Assembly (NCBI GenBank): GCA_036429605.1
Contig: JAVFKD010000002.1
Span: forward strand, 2,294,001 to 2,358,000
Source of the DNA: Cladobotryum mycophilum
Taxonomy: Eukaryota > Ascomycota > Sordariomycetes > Hypocreales > Hypocreaceae
Length of the DNA stretch: 64,000 bases
Direction of reading: 5' to 3'
Shown: in pieces, positions 1 through 10,827 of the stretch
Position numbering within the stretch: position 1 is the first letter of the stretch
How the letters are laid out: each line of letters opens with the position of its first letter
The notes under the pieces: generated by a model
Told to the model about the DNA's origin: nothing
What the model saw: only the letters and a program-made list of their open reading frames with translations
The model's database searches: none
Made by a program: the position numbers and the translations under genes

Positions 1-117
1 GGAGAAAGGAATTTAAGGTCTTGACCGCGATATATTATCAAAAACGCAAATGAAAGCAGTCCTAGATAGCTAATAATGAATTATGTTGTCTTTAAAAATA
101 ATAACATTTATAACAGT

Positions 118-1035
118 TCAATGTTTATGCGTAGCATCCCTCCTGGCCGGATCCAGCCAGACATCAAAATGCTGAACTGCCCCCTGACGCCATGTCTCAT
201 CTGTCTCTTCAACACCAACGCCAACCAGCTGTAATCTCTTAGCAGACACCACCTTCATTTTGCCACGCAATGAAATGTCAAATTGCCCACTGACAATATT
301 CAAGATCCCAGTCAGCTCCGCCGTCACCTCCCCCTATCAATTCCGCAACTCAAAGCTTGTCATGCCAAGGTCAATTTCCAAGGGACTTGGGTTATAAACC
401 GTCATAGTGAATGTGGCGTCTCCCCTCTAAGATCTATCGTCTTCAACTCCGACTTGAAACCCATCATTCCTTTGATTGGTATATCCAGCGAATAATCACA
501 GGGCGAGGCGAGTTAGAGAGAGGTTACGATGCATTTTCCGTTGTTGAGTTGAAAGCATATGTCTTCATCTACAATCACGCTTCGTATGTATGCCTTGAAG
601 ATGGTCATATCGAGAATCTTGACTTCTTGATCTTTGATCGACACATCCGCGCCCCAAAAGCCGGTCTTGGTTTCGGGAAACATCAACTTTCCAAAGCTGG
701 AGCCGTTGAACATGATGTCGAATTCTACGGGGCTGATGGTGCTGCTCATGGCTCCGGTTACGGTGATTCGACCCTCGATACTCATAGAGAAAGAGCTGTT
801 TGCGCATTAGTTAGCATGAAGAATAAGAGCCATTCAATGGAGATTTCGCATACTCTTTGGTCGCGTTGGTGATACTAATGAGGGACACCTCCAGCTTCGC
901 GCAGTTGATGAGAGACTGCACAAGGCTGTTCACGATGCCAGGTTTCTTTGCTGAGTCTGGGCCATCAGCGGCATGGTGCTGTTCAAGCACCGGTCGGACA
1001 AACGACTTGAATAGCTTCGAGTTTCTAATTTTCAT
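118..1035 (-). pseudogene. Degraded DUF3712/LEA2-like gene
   Basis: Two exons are visible: 854..1035 (from ATG at 1035) and 118..795, joined by a 58-nt intron (donor GTATGC, branch GCTAAC, acceptor AACAG). The conceptual product resembles fungal DUF3712 proteins, a LEA type-2-like beta-sandwich family of unknown role: ITVTGAMSSTISPVEF, ETKTGFWGADV, CDYSLDIPIKGMMG and YNPSPLEIDLGMTSFELRN occur in order. Three lesions break it: an in-frame TAA (513..515), a one-base frame change at the four-G run (plus-strand 422..425) and adjacent TGA TAG (334..339). The reading frame and family similarity continue after each break. TAA, TGA and TAG can each arise by C-to-T change from CAA, CGA and CAG. The family name is from memory of its motifs; a different LEA2-like family is possible. 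Gene models with extra introns were tried and would delete conserved segments. Confidence 0.62.
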
Positions 1036-1968
1036 GACGGGCGATTAGGTGAATGGACCTTTTGAGCTTGAGTCTAGGGATCTCTTCTCTTCTAGACCTT
1101 CTCGCAGGTTATGAAGGTCGCAAGGTTACGAGAAGTAATTCAGAAAATGTCAAAGAACAGGGCGAATTGAGAAAAATGAAGAAGAATGAAAAAGAATAAA
1201 ACAGAATTGGCGAGGGAATTAGCTGGTGATGACAGAGACGTCTATTCTTTGCTATGTTTAAGGGCGGGTGGTGAGACGTTTCTCCCACTCGTCTCTCGAA
1301 TACACTTGTCGCTCTTTACGGTTGGGGGTTGAAGAGTTGAAAGGTTCTTCAAGTGGAAAATTTGTGTCAAAGTGATTTGATATGCGTTTGCTGCAAACTT
1401 TTCATCGAGTGCTAGGAACGTGTGTGAGCAGCCGTCTGTCAGTGCCAGCTCCTCGCCCCCAATGGGTCATGGGTCCCTGTGACAAAAGTAGCCCAACTGA
1501 CAAAAAGGACATTTTAATAAATAATGTTTAAATTTAACCTTTGAGATTCTTTCCACGTGTAAGAATCGGCATCAACTCCAATTTTAAGCTCGTTGCGAAA
1601 CACAAATGTCGATTTTAAGCACCCCGCCCCTTTCTTGCTTTGAGACTACACACATAAAGACTTTGTTTCACAACACTCTTTGTCTTTGGTAGACTAGAAA
1701 AGCTTTCCAAAGGGTTATCTAGCTTAAAATGTATGCTCAAGACAGGATATATTTTATGACATTCCAGAATCTTGACGGAACCTGTCGCCTCAACTCAAAG
1801 TCAGCCTCTATCCCCCGCCCTCCTCACCAGAATCTATACACCTCTCTTCCATACTAATATCGAAGCCGCAAGAGTTATCTTGCTTGAGGACAATTTCCCT
1901 TCCCTTAATTCTTACAGAGAGACTATAAGCCAGTCCACATTGGCTTTGGGCCATCTATCTGCCTAGGA
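1036..1968. other. Intergenic, no gene seen
   Basis: This is the upstream region of the DUF3712-like pseudogene (leftwards) and the 3' flank of the HET gene. It is A/T-rich in 1500-1640. A 64-codon open frame (1772..1966) has no recognisable motif and is not called. Confidence 0.5.
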
Positions 1969-4900
1969 TTAAAACATGTGAATTCTTTTCCCTGAATGAA
2001 ACATGGCCGGAAGAAAGTTCCTGTTGTCGTTCAAGTTCTCAATGGCCGGGTGCAATATTTTCGGCGTCTTCTCAAGGGCAATCGTGGTCAAGTGACGATC
2101 CACTCTGTCAGCTTTGTCCTCGATTATCCACTCGGCAAGCTTGAGCACGCCGATTGCCCCCAGCGTCTTGACCACGCCTGCAGCCCCCGAGGGCTGATTC
2201 GCATCGCCGTCGTCGTCGCTATCCTCCTCATGGAGCGGCAGTAACTCATCCGTCTCATTGTCGCCCAAGGTCTGAGCCTTGGGCTTTCCCGGCGGCGAGG
2301 ACTGAAGAGGGTTGAAGCTTAGGCTCTGTGGCACGATGCTCTGCGGCAAGATGCTCTGTGGCATGACGTGGCTCCATGCTTGCAATCTAACGTCTTTGAA
2401 CTCCCTGCTTTGGAGATACTTTTCCAGAATGCCGCTCATCTTGTGCTTCTTCCGGTCCATGTAGTGCTTCCATACCTCTATCAGTCCTGCCTCGGGAGTA
2501 GCCAGGCTGAAGTCGATCTCGCTCGTTGCAATGCGGTGGCCATAGAAGTGATGTGATGATCCCTGCTCCAGGCTGCAGAGGAACCACTTGGCCCCCTCCA
2601 CTCCTGAAAACCGTGCCAGAACCCATTCGCCAACCACAAGCCTCATGTCTTCCTCTTGGACAAACTTGATCATGCGACTAACAAGTCTCTCGCTCGCTCC
2701 ATCGTGTTCGTGCCCTGGGTCATTTTCCTCTGTATTCGAGGCATTTTGCTGCTGATTCACGACTTGCTGTTGTTGCTGGGGACCGCCGTCTGGAGACTTC
2801 TCCTTCACATTCTGACTAGCCTCAACTGCTTTCTCCTTCCTTTCTTGGCTTGGGTCTTCATTCTTCTTTTTCCAGGAATCTATTACGTGAAGCACCACCG
2901 CTCCCAGTATTTGATCGGGCCTGTTTTCATCTTGCCCTTCCGAGACACTACTCTCCACACTTTCCATCACTTGAAGTTGTCTTTCTAGCTGCTGCTTCTC
3001 GCATGAGAAACGCACAGCCACGCTAGCAAACCCCGTGCTAATCGTACACCAGCCAGAGATCTTCTGCTTCGCATGCACGGCCTGGGCGACTTGCCGACGG
3101 AGCGTGTCCTTGTCTATGATGCGGATAATAACGCGCTGGATGTCGAAGACGCCTTCGATTCCCGCGTTGTTCACAATGATTGGGTTAGGACAGATCATGT
3201 TGCCTGACTGTTTACTGGAACTGCTCTGATCCGATTTGGATCCCTGTTCTTCCTTCTTTGAGGGTTTTCGGTTGATGTTTTCTGGCAGATTGCCGCGTAT
3301 GTCGTCCATGTTTTTGGCACCAGCGTTCAGCTTGTCAATATAATCATCTATCGACTCTTCAATCTTTAACCATTCAACCTCTTTAGACGATGAACTTGTC
3401 GAGCTTTCGGTATTGCTTCCCACCTCGGTTGATGCTGGTGGACTCGGTGGGTCTTGGGCTGCCCCTTCTTGGGGCGCTTCTGGTTCAGACTTCTTTCGTC
3501 CGAATGGATTTAAGCTTCGGCGTATATTATTCTTCTGTTCTTTCATTTGAGATAGCCCGTTGGAAAATGTTCGAATGCCAGCGTTCAACTTGCTAGGCTC
3601 TTGGATTGGTTCCTTCGGCTTCTTCTTTGTCTTCTCCTCCTCCCTGTCGTAAGTCTCCTCGATATGCCTGATTATGCCGCCCAAAGCTACAGTTTCTTCC
3701 TTCAAATCTAGAAGAGAGAAGCTCTGGACAGTGTGGAGAATCTTCTTGATCCTCGACATGGGGGCGGCTTTGTATTCCTTTTTCTTGACGCATTCGATGG
3801 CCTTTTTGAGCATTGAGGTCACGCCATAATAGCTGTTCGTCGTATCATCCAACTCTTGGCTTACGCTTTCCCAAAGGAATCTGTTTCGATTCTCGTCCTC
3901 GACATCTTTTGTGTACGCCTTGTGTGACGAAGGATACATGGAGCGTCCTCGGATCGGGCTTCCCTTGTCAAAGCCGGTCCAGTTGAAAACTGACACATCG
4001 TTATGTGTTATGATGATCTCATCAAGCAGCCTCGACAATGCCTTGGCATATCCCTCTGCGTGGAACGTGGGGAAACGAACTCCCATGATACCCATGAGGG
4101 CATACACATGGTCAATCGGTACCGTCGTCTCTCGGTGGCGAGATAAGATCATGACGTCCTGTGTCGCAAATCCAGTGCTCTGCGTTCCCTGAGACCATTC
4201 CTCCAGAAGCTCCACCTTGCCAAACTCAGCAATCAATTTTCTGTCTTTCTTTATGAGGTCCTTTGTTTCTACCACCAAAAGTCTCAAAATGAATTCAATG
4301 ACGTATTGAGCATGTGATTCTACCTCATCGTCACCCTCTTCGGGACTAGGCAGGACATCCTTGAGAAGAGCCTTGAGACGGTCGAGGACAGGGTTTTTAC
4401 CCTCCTGTGTCAATTCTTTAACTGTAAAGTAAACGGCCTGTGCCATCTGAGCTTTTGATGTTTCTTTGGTCATCTCTTTCGGGAACCGAACTTTCAGGGC
4501 ATCAAGGATTGCCAACATTAAGAGCGCTCGTGTTACCTTCATCTCTGCATTGTTCTCATCTTCCTTCGGATATGTTTTGTTGTGGCGTTCAAAAATAGCA
4601 TTATAGACATTGTTTTGATGTTTGCAGACATCGTTTTGACCACTGCATAGATCGTTTGAATGACTGCAGCTGAAAAAAGATGTATACAAGTCAGCGGTGT
4701 TATGCGTCTTCCACAGCTTGTTAGCATCAAGTTCATCCGCGCCAGCTGTTTCGTCATCATAACCAAGGTAAAGGCAAATGTAGGGAATCAAGTGATAGAA
4801 GCGGCCGAGATCCTCGACAGGTCGTTTTAATGGCTCCCAGTCAGAGTTGACATAGTAAGTCATCTTGCTCATCACAAGCTCCTGTAAGGTCCAGCCTCTC

Positions 4901-6446
4901 TCAGACCACTCGGGTTCTCTGCCGTGGATTTCGTCAAAGTGATTCAAAGTGGGAACATGACCATTCTTCTCTTCTTTCCTATCTTGTATTCTTTTCTGTT
5001 GTTTTTCTTGTTCCTCCTCTTCGTTCCTTTTCTGCTCTGTTGTTTTCCTCAGCTCCTCTGGGCTATTCTGCTGCACCTGCTTTTGTCGATCCGCCTCTTC
5101 TTCTTGGAACTGCAACCAGTCATACTTGATGTGAGAGTCCCAGTCGTATTTGTCGACATCAGAGCCATTGTGTTCACTAACAATGCCCCAGCGTCTGATA
5201 TCAGAGTAGTCGAATGCAATCTCAGATGTTGTGGATTTGCTCGCTTCCAACTGAACGAGAGTGAAATCCGACTGGGCATACCAGTCTCCCATGAGCGAAA
5301 GAGACTGGGATAATTCGTCAGCGTCATACTTGTTGATGCAGCAAGTATCAAGCCAGACGTAACGGTTTTCGTGTTCCTCAAAGGGCTTCTGACCAAAGAT
5401 CTCAGTGGCTCGTAGGACTGACTGCTGGATTTTGATGGCAGACTTCCATTTCTGCAACAGACGCACCATCTCATCCACTTCAGCACCAAGCTCAGACCTT
5501 TTGGTGTCGAAGAGAGATCTCTCGGCTTTGTATAGCGCATACTCATCTTCGGCTGCTTTAAGCTGGTTTTTGGCCTGCGTCACTTTCCCTGCTGCGGAAC
5601 TCTCCTCCGTAGCATGGATCTCCCGAGCAGTGTTGTCTAAACCAATATCTCCTGTCTTGGCCATGTCCTTCTTCGTTAATCGAGTGTGAGTCTGAAATCT
5701 CTCCCTCACCATGGTTTCTAATTTCGCTTTCTCCATGGTTTTAGACCTCACATTCAAGACCGCTTTTTCCATTTTGTTCTTAGCCGCTTCTTTAGCTCTT
5801 TCTGATTTAATGGCCTTGAAACGCTTCTCAAGTAGAGTGAATATGTCGTGCTCTACTCCTTTTTTGGTGATTAGACTGTTGATGACTTCTTCCTGTTTTC
5901 TAATATCCCGGATGCACTTCTCCAGGACGATTTGGACGTCACTCTTGCCGTATTCCTCTTTCTCGTCCTCTTTAGGGGGATTTCTTCCTCAGCTTTTTCC
6001 TTGCATACCTCGCTTTCTTCTTTGTACTTCTCGGTCTTACTCTTGCGTGTTTTGTATTCGCCTCTGGCCGCTTGAATGTCTTGAAGCGTGACTTCATCGC
6101 CTTTCCACCGGTGCGACAACATGCAGTACCCTGATCTCGGGGTCGGTTTGACAAGATTTCCAGTTTCAAGGTCAAACATTCGGCGTGGAAGTTGAATCTC
6201 TTCTGAGTTTGACGCACCGGCAAACTCGATATCATCGAATTTGGGTACAGCACCGTTGGTGTGTTCCTGTTCGACAAACTTGGGTCTGAACGTGGGCACA
6301 AAGAACATATTCAACGCCGCCCTGAACTTCTCCTGGCTGTCATCCCACCCACTCATCATGTTGAGAATATTTTGCGGGGTGCCCACAAAGTTGGGGATGT
6401 CCATGATGTTGGGAAGCTTGTCCATCACTGAGAATTTGGTCGTCAT
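1969..6446 (-). CDS. Giant HET-domain (heterokaryon incompatibility) protein
   Basis: HET domains mediate nonself recognition and cell death between incompatible fungal strains. The three HET signature blocks are present: CMLSHRWKGDE (about residue 108), YVWLDTCCINK (about 362) and SERGWTLQELV (about 510), followed by the VPIDHVYALMGIMG block. The spacing between blocks is much larger than usual because highly charged K/E/Q coiled-coil inserts sit between them. The long C-terminal part (Ser/Gln-rich linkers, then a folded-looking region with GEWVLARFSGVEGAKWFLC) is not recognised. Start: the first real ATG is at 6446; an upstream extension to 6509 begins with TTG. The frame changes once, at the five-C run (plus-strand GGGGG 5975..5979). 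One extra C would give a continuous 1492-residue protein, about twice a typical HET protein. A short intron with a GTATGC donor at 6008 is the alternative. There is no NACHT or repeat domain, so it is not of the HET-E type. Confidence 0.82.
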
Positions 6447-7424
6447 ATCGCAAGATTGGGGGCAGGTTGTAGCCTGCGATACCGAAGCTTGGGAATGAAA
6501 GATGGGCAATTGAGGTGGTTGTTTCGTTATGTTAGAGCAAGGGTGATTGAAGTCATAAATTAATAGTCTTCGCTATGAAAGATTATAGTACCCTTTTTCA
6601 TTTTGCAATGACCCGCCCAAACACCTCGAAGTAACCTCGTATCTGCAGGTTTTCAATAATGAGGCTGTCGACAACGCAGCATGCCAGACTAAGAAGAAAT
6701 CTTATAGTGCAACGTGTTTCATTAACTCCACTTAGGCTTAAATCGAGGCTGTCGAGAGGAAATATTGTGGTGCAACGTGTCTCATCAACTCCTCTTAGGC
6801 TGGAAATGAGGCTCCTGGGATTGCCGATATTCATCTCCGCATTCCATTATTGAGGGGAAACGGTTGACATGGCCCTCAACAAACGAATATGAGTTGCAGC
6901 TGTTCTGGATGAGATTGACATGTCACTTTGGACTCACCGAGGCCGCTTTGGCATTGGTCTAATCGGGTATGTCTATCACAACATTGTTGCATATAATCCA
7001 CATCGTTTCGTAAGTACGAGACAGAAAGGTCTCCAATCACGGCAGAGTTGGTGCTGAGATACAACAGGATGAATCCTTCAGGCATCAATTGGGACAACGA
7101 TTCATTCTCGGGACCGGGGTATCTCCTCACTTTACTGCCTATGATTTGTTTTTCACTCTCAATATCTAGCACAGTCCATACAAGCGAGTAGTCCATAAAG
7201 TACCCAAGTACTATTTTTATACCTAAGTGAGGGGTACAAAGGCCATCGAAGTGCCCAAGTGCCCTTGTGTCTATACCTGTAGCAATACCGGCCAGAATTT
7301 GAGACCCTCAACCACGTTCATAAGTGTAATACATTGCTCCCAGTGTTAAACGCCAGTTTGACCTGACGCTTTTCCTCTCACATCTACCCATATAGCATAG
7401 ATCTCATCAATCACCTTTCCAGTC
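6447..7424. other. Intergenic with small repeat
   Basis: The region lies between the divergent HET gene and the orphan gene at 7425. It holds the direct repeat at 6661-6807. An ATG-started open frame of 106 codons (6876..7196, minus) is unsupported. The 7300-7424 part is the likely promoter of the next gene. Confidence 0.5.
6661..6820. repeat. Imperfect direct repeat, two units plus a partial third
   Basis: Units begin GAGGCTGTCGA at 6661 and 6745, and a partial third begins GAGGCT at 6808. Both units share GTGCAACGTGT, TCAACTCC or TTAACTCC, and CTTAGGCT. Unit one is about 84 bp and unit two about 63 bp. On the minus strand the units read as GVDETRCTTIF and GVNETRCTIRF, which may be a relic of a coding repeat. 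Confidence 0.6.
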
Positions 7425-8466
7425 ATGGCATCTTATCACCGCGTTCTCAAGACCTTCGGTCGATCCGTTGACGATAAGGCCGTGGAGTGTGACTAGTAAG
7501 CAGCCTGCTATCATCCCCCTTTCAGTCGATACGTGCTAAAGAACGTCTGCTTCCAGTGACATCCATCCATGGGATCTTCTCATTGATGGCAAACGGTGGG
7601 ATGGAAAGATTCGACTCGTTGGCTTCATTGATGCGTTTTACCTCATTCGCTATTCTGGGGAATCCAGATTTCACGAGGGAATCATGATCTATAGTACGTC
7701 AAGCACTAAAAGGATGTCTTCGGGGATTAAGGCATTATCATGGAAACATTTCAGGAGCTAATTTACTATCGCTACGAATAAGAGGATGATGACTGCATGC
7801 GAAGTACACTTAGAGCAGCAGGAGTGGAAGCGAAAAGCATTAAGCTGGATTTGGTCAATGGCAAAAAGAGTACCAACGACCAAGAGAGTCAAGGGGAAAA
7901 CACGACTGATGGGAACAAAGAGAATGTACCACCAACGAAGAAGGGTGAGTAAAAGCAATCCAATACCTTCAGGCAAGAGTCTTCTTGTGCTAACATCCGG
8001 GGACAAGATGCCTCAAGGCAGGAGCCCGAGAGGTACTTTGACTTCCGCACCGACAAAGGCGGCTTGCATTACACCATCATTAGCCTCGGTCATCCCATAG
8101 GATTGGGTACAGAATACCCCAAGGGAGGCCTCAAGCCGTATACCATCAAAATACGCAAGGGACGTGACAGGGTCATGAAGAGTAAGTTACTCTGCCCAGA
8201 TTGAGCCATTTAGGGGTACTGCAGGGACGAGCTGACATGGTATGATGATAGAACGTCTTCGCCGCGCAGTCACTCAGCACGGCCTCATGAGTCTCATGCA
8301 TGATGTACTTCGTCTGAGCATCCTTACACAAGCCGAATTGGCGAGCATGGCGTTTCAGCAGACCATGGGCGGCTCGACCATTAATGACACCACTGGGAAA
8401 ATATTCAATACGTTTGCCGGTGTAAAGAACTCCCAGAATCTAACATTGTCTGCGGCACAAGAATAG
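7425..8466 (+). CDS. Hypothetical protein, five exons
   Basis: Predicted exons are 7425..7495, 7557..7693, 7783..7944, 8008..8181 and 8252..8466, giving 252 residues with all phases consistent. Donors are GTAAGC, GTACGT, GTGAGT and GTAAGT. The second intron must end at the AG at 7781-7782 (branch CTAAT just upstream). The nearer TTTCAG acceptor would run into a stop. The product is small and mixed in charge: an N-terminal segment with YDIHPWDLLIDGKRWDGKIRL, a hydrophilic middle with NGKKSTNDQESQGENTT, a segment YFDFRTDKGGLHYTIISLGH, and a helical C-terminus. I do not recognise the family. The clean splicing argues that it is an intact gene in the accessory region beside the HET gene. Confidence 0.6.
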
Positions 8467-8958
8467 GAGGTCCACAATCCGAGGGTAGGCATGGGCAAAT
8501 GAAGGGCTGATCTGGGACTGGCTTTCGAGTCTGGCATGATCCACCAGAAGAGCTGATAGCTCGTCTAGATCTACTTGCGGTCAAGGCAACGATCATTGGG
8601 GAGCGGAATTCTGCCACTGATTAACTATTGTAGTATATCTATTCCAGCTCTTCTCTGTTCAAGCGCAGGGTCCCTCATCTCGTCTTCTCCTCTTCCTGTT
8701 TTGTCCTCTTTTTCTCGGTCTTGGCCTGGAACCAGGTCCTCACTTTCCTAGAGAAGTAATTCTGTCAAGATTCCTGATTTTGTGCCACCTCATGGTTCCC
8801 TGCCCGTTTATCCATCTCCAAATGGGCGTAACAACTGCTCCTCGGTGCGATAAACATCCCCCAGCCTGACCCAGACCTTCCCATTGTCTATGCCTCCAAA
8901 GCACAAAAGTACCAACAGGCCCATGAACTCAAAAATCTCACAACGAAGGCCGTAGAGC
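8467..8958. other. Intergenic, contains relic repeat copy 1
   Basis: No gene was seen between the 3' ends of two convergent genes. It is pyrimidine-rich around 8640-8720. The only structure is the dispersed 73-bp repeat copy at 8856..8928. Confidence 0.5.
8856..8928 (+). repeat. Dispersed relic repeat, copy 1
   Basis: This 73-bp segment aligns without gaps to 11252..11324, with about nine differences by eye, mostly transitions. Read in frame it encodes LPIVYASKAQKYQQAHE, against LPIVYVFKAQKYQYAHE in copy 2. It therefore looks like a fragment of a duplicated coding sequence rather than a random match. Confidence 0.75.
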
Positions 8959-9495
8959 CTAGATTCTGACAAATTCCCAGGCAGTTATACCGTGTTGCCT
9001 GAGCACTATATGCAACTTATTCTCGGCGACACATAGCTTGTTCATCGTTTCCTGCCTGCCTGGCACTAACAAGTCGTAACCACCATCCGGGCGCTTCCTC
9101 GGCATCATGAGCTCCCAACCAGCCTGGCGGCTCGCTACCGCGCACATAGACCCGTGGTTGTCGTGACCCATATACTTCCCCGTTGACACATTCAAGAAGC
9201 CAAAGTATCCACCTTTCTCAACACAAAGCCACTTATGCAGAGAGCCTATGTCCTCTTTAATATCGTCCAATTGCAGATAGTTGTTTTTATCTAGCCCAAT
9301 AACACGGCCAGAAGCCGTATCGATGATGTTATATGTACTTTCCGGCCAGGGAACAGAGTACACGCGCCCATCCCACACTTCGCTCGCAGCAGTTGGTGCC
9401 GTCGTTAAAGGAGTATACTGTGTGTCGCTATTGCTCGATACTGTAGGAGTTGAGTCGTTTGGAAATGGGATGGAACCCGATCTATGAGATGCCAT
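8959..9495 (-). CDS. Small fascin/beta-trefoil-like fungal protein
   Basis: The single-exon product has 178 residues from the ATG at 9495; the open frame upstream is hydrophobic and unlike the family. The pattern is WPESTYNIIDTASGRVIGL, then HKWLCVEKGGYFGFLNVSTGKYMGHD, GWELMMPRKRPDGGYDLL and a C-terminal ITAWEFVRI. It matches a common fungal family of beta-trefoil/fascin-like proteins with W-E-F ends, usually listed as hypothetical. The N-terminal 45 residues are Ser/Thr/Pro-rich. No catalytic residues are known for the family. It lies in the accessory block with the HET gene, where this family is often seen; that remark is from general knowledge. Confidence 0.72.
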   Translation of the reverse strand: MASHRSGSIPFPNDSTPTVSSNSDTQYTPLTTAPTAASEVWDGRVYSVPWPESTYNIIDTASGRVIGLDKNNYLQLDDIKEDIGSLHKWLCVEKGGYFGFLNVSTGKYMGHDNHGSMCAVASRQAGWELMMPRKRPDGGYDLLVPGRQETMNKLCVAENKLHIVLRQHGITAWEFVRI

Positions 9496-10323
9496 AATAA
9501 CATAGAGAGTTGGAACCAGTAGATTCACAATTCCAGCGATAGAAGCTGATATTTTGGGCTTGCTATAAAGTACTGATGCTTGGTTAGGCTTGATTAAAGA
9601 TTGATGAAGCGATATTGCCACCACCTGATCGAAGATTGTCATGGCCCGACCATTATATAGCCATGTGATGAGGGGAAGATACGTACCCACGTGACATCTT
9701 CGGCAGAAAGTAGTTAAGATTCATCTCTCTCTATTGTTCTTTGCGTAGGTTGGTAAGAAATTTCCTATATAAGGGCTAGTTAACCCAGAGAAGTCATATG
9801 ACTGACGCAAGCTGCGCAAAGTAAGAAGCATCGTGGGGATTTTACTTGTCTCACAGAGATCCATTCTCATGATCATTCACTTAAGCGGCAAAGCTATGAG
9901 ATCACCCTCTTCTAGATTAAGATACTCTTGATATAATTGTGTTTCTACATTTGGCAAATCTATAGCTGACATGCTTCAAATAATCTGGGCGAGAAAAGAC
10001 TTTAATGTTATAGGTCACTCCATCAGGGCTTTAGGGATCCAATGACCTGACTTTTCTCCTTTTTGGAGAACCTCAATCTGATCATGATGACATCTGGTGA
10101 CGTTTCCCCGCTCGTGGGTAGGCCTCCCGCAGCAGCTCGGTTCTGCATTCTAGAGCAAGATGATCGTTGAACAGAAACTGTTCTTTCTTCAGAACACCGT
10201 AATCGGCTTTTGACACTCACAATGATACGAGGCAGGTTCCCTCGTCAGGCCGCTTCAGTAACTTGGTCCGTTTGCTTTCCTCAACGTGGAGCTCGACTAG
10301 GACTGCTGCAGTACTTCAACACC
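9496..10323. other. Divergent intergenic region
   Basis: This is the shared upstream region of the fascin-like gene (minus) and the 3CxxC gene (plus). The open frame continues upstream of both starts but lacks family motifs. Nothing else was recognised. Confidence 0.5.
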
Positions 10324-10827
10324 ATGACGCGTCGCAAACCAAAATCCGATAAACGATGGTCCATGTACCCAGATTTGCACAGCCAAGTCTTGGACCTGAT
10401 TGCAGAAGAAAATCTGGATTTCCAGTTCTACCATGATGACACTGATCAGAACTGCGAAAAGGACTACGATACCAACATTATGGGCCGATTTATCTGCCAC
10501 AAAGCCGATTGTAGTTCCCACGGGTGGTCGAGCAAAAAGGTTCCGATTACGATACGAAAATACCGGGGCATGAAATATAACGCAAGGGTGTATTATCAAA
10601 GGTGCAAAGAATGCAATTCTCTCAGTAAACCGATTCTGGATAGCTCATATGCCGAGAGGGTGGCATTTCGTTTAAAGAGATGGTCTGGGATATCGGTTAG
10701 CGCGCCTTATCGACCTCCGCATCAGGACAACCGTCGTCCACATCACAGCAGCCTGTGCGAAGGTTGCAAAGAAGGGCACTGCCCATACGGGTATAATGAA
10801 TTTGGTAAGCGTCTACAACTCGTTTGA
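10324..10827 (+). CDS. 3CxxC-type zinc-finger protein
   Basis: The product has 167 residues from MTRRKPKSDKRW; an upstream in-frame ATG at 10210 would add 38 unlike residues. Zinc ligands are visible in order: GRFICHKADC...HGWSSKK, then YYQRCKEC, and LCEGCKEGHC near the end. This fits the zf-3CxxC family (receptor-transporting-protein-like zinc-binding domain), frequent in fungi and of unknown function there. A GTAAGC donor sits at 10804, just before the stop. Splicing to the AG at 10851 would replace the last residues with a longer tail (YNEFVIGSLIRSAG...). The branch site for that is poor, so the unspliced end is given. Confidence 0.72.
   Translation: MTRRKPKSDKRWSMYPDLHSQVLDLIAEENLDFQFYHDDTDQNCEKDYDTNIMGRFICHKADCSSHGWSSKKVPITIRKYRGMKYNARVYYQRCKECNSLSKPILDSSYAERVAFRLKRWSGISVSAPYRPPHQDNRRPHHSSLCEGCKEGHCPYGYNEFGKRLQLV

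Noticed and set aside
5920..6008. Short intron as the explanation for the HET frame change
   Set aside because: The GTATGC donor at 6008 is good, but the possible acceptors give 41-62 nt introns without a CTAAC-type branch, and the sequence reads as continuous coiled coil. It is kept only as an alternative.
6876..7196. 106-codon ATG-started frame on the minus strand
   Set aside because: No family signature or supporting context; it lies in the shared upstream region of two other genes.
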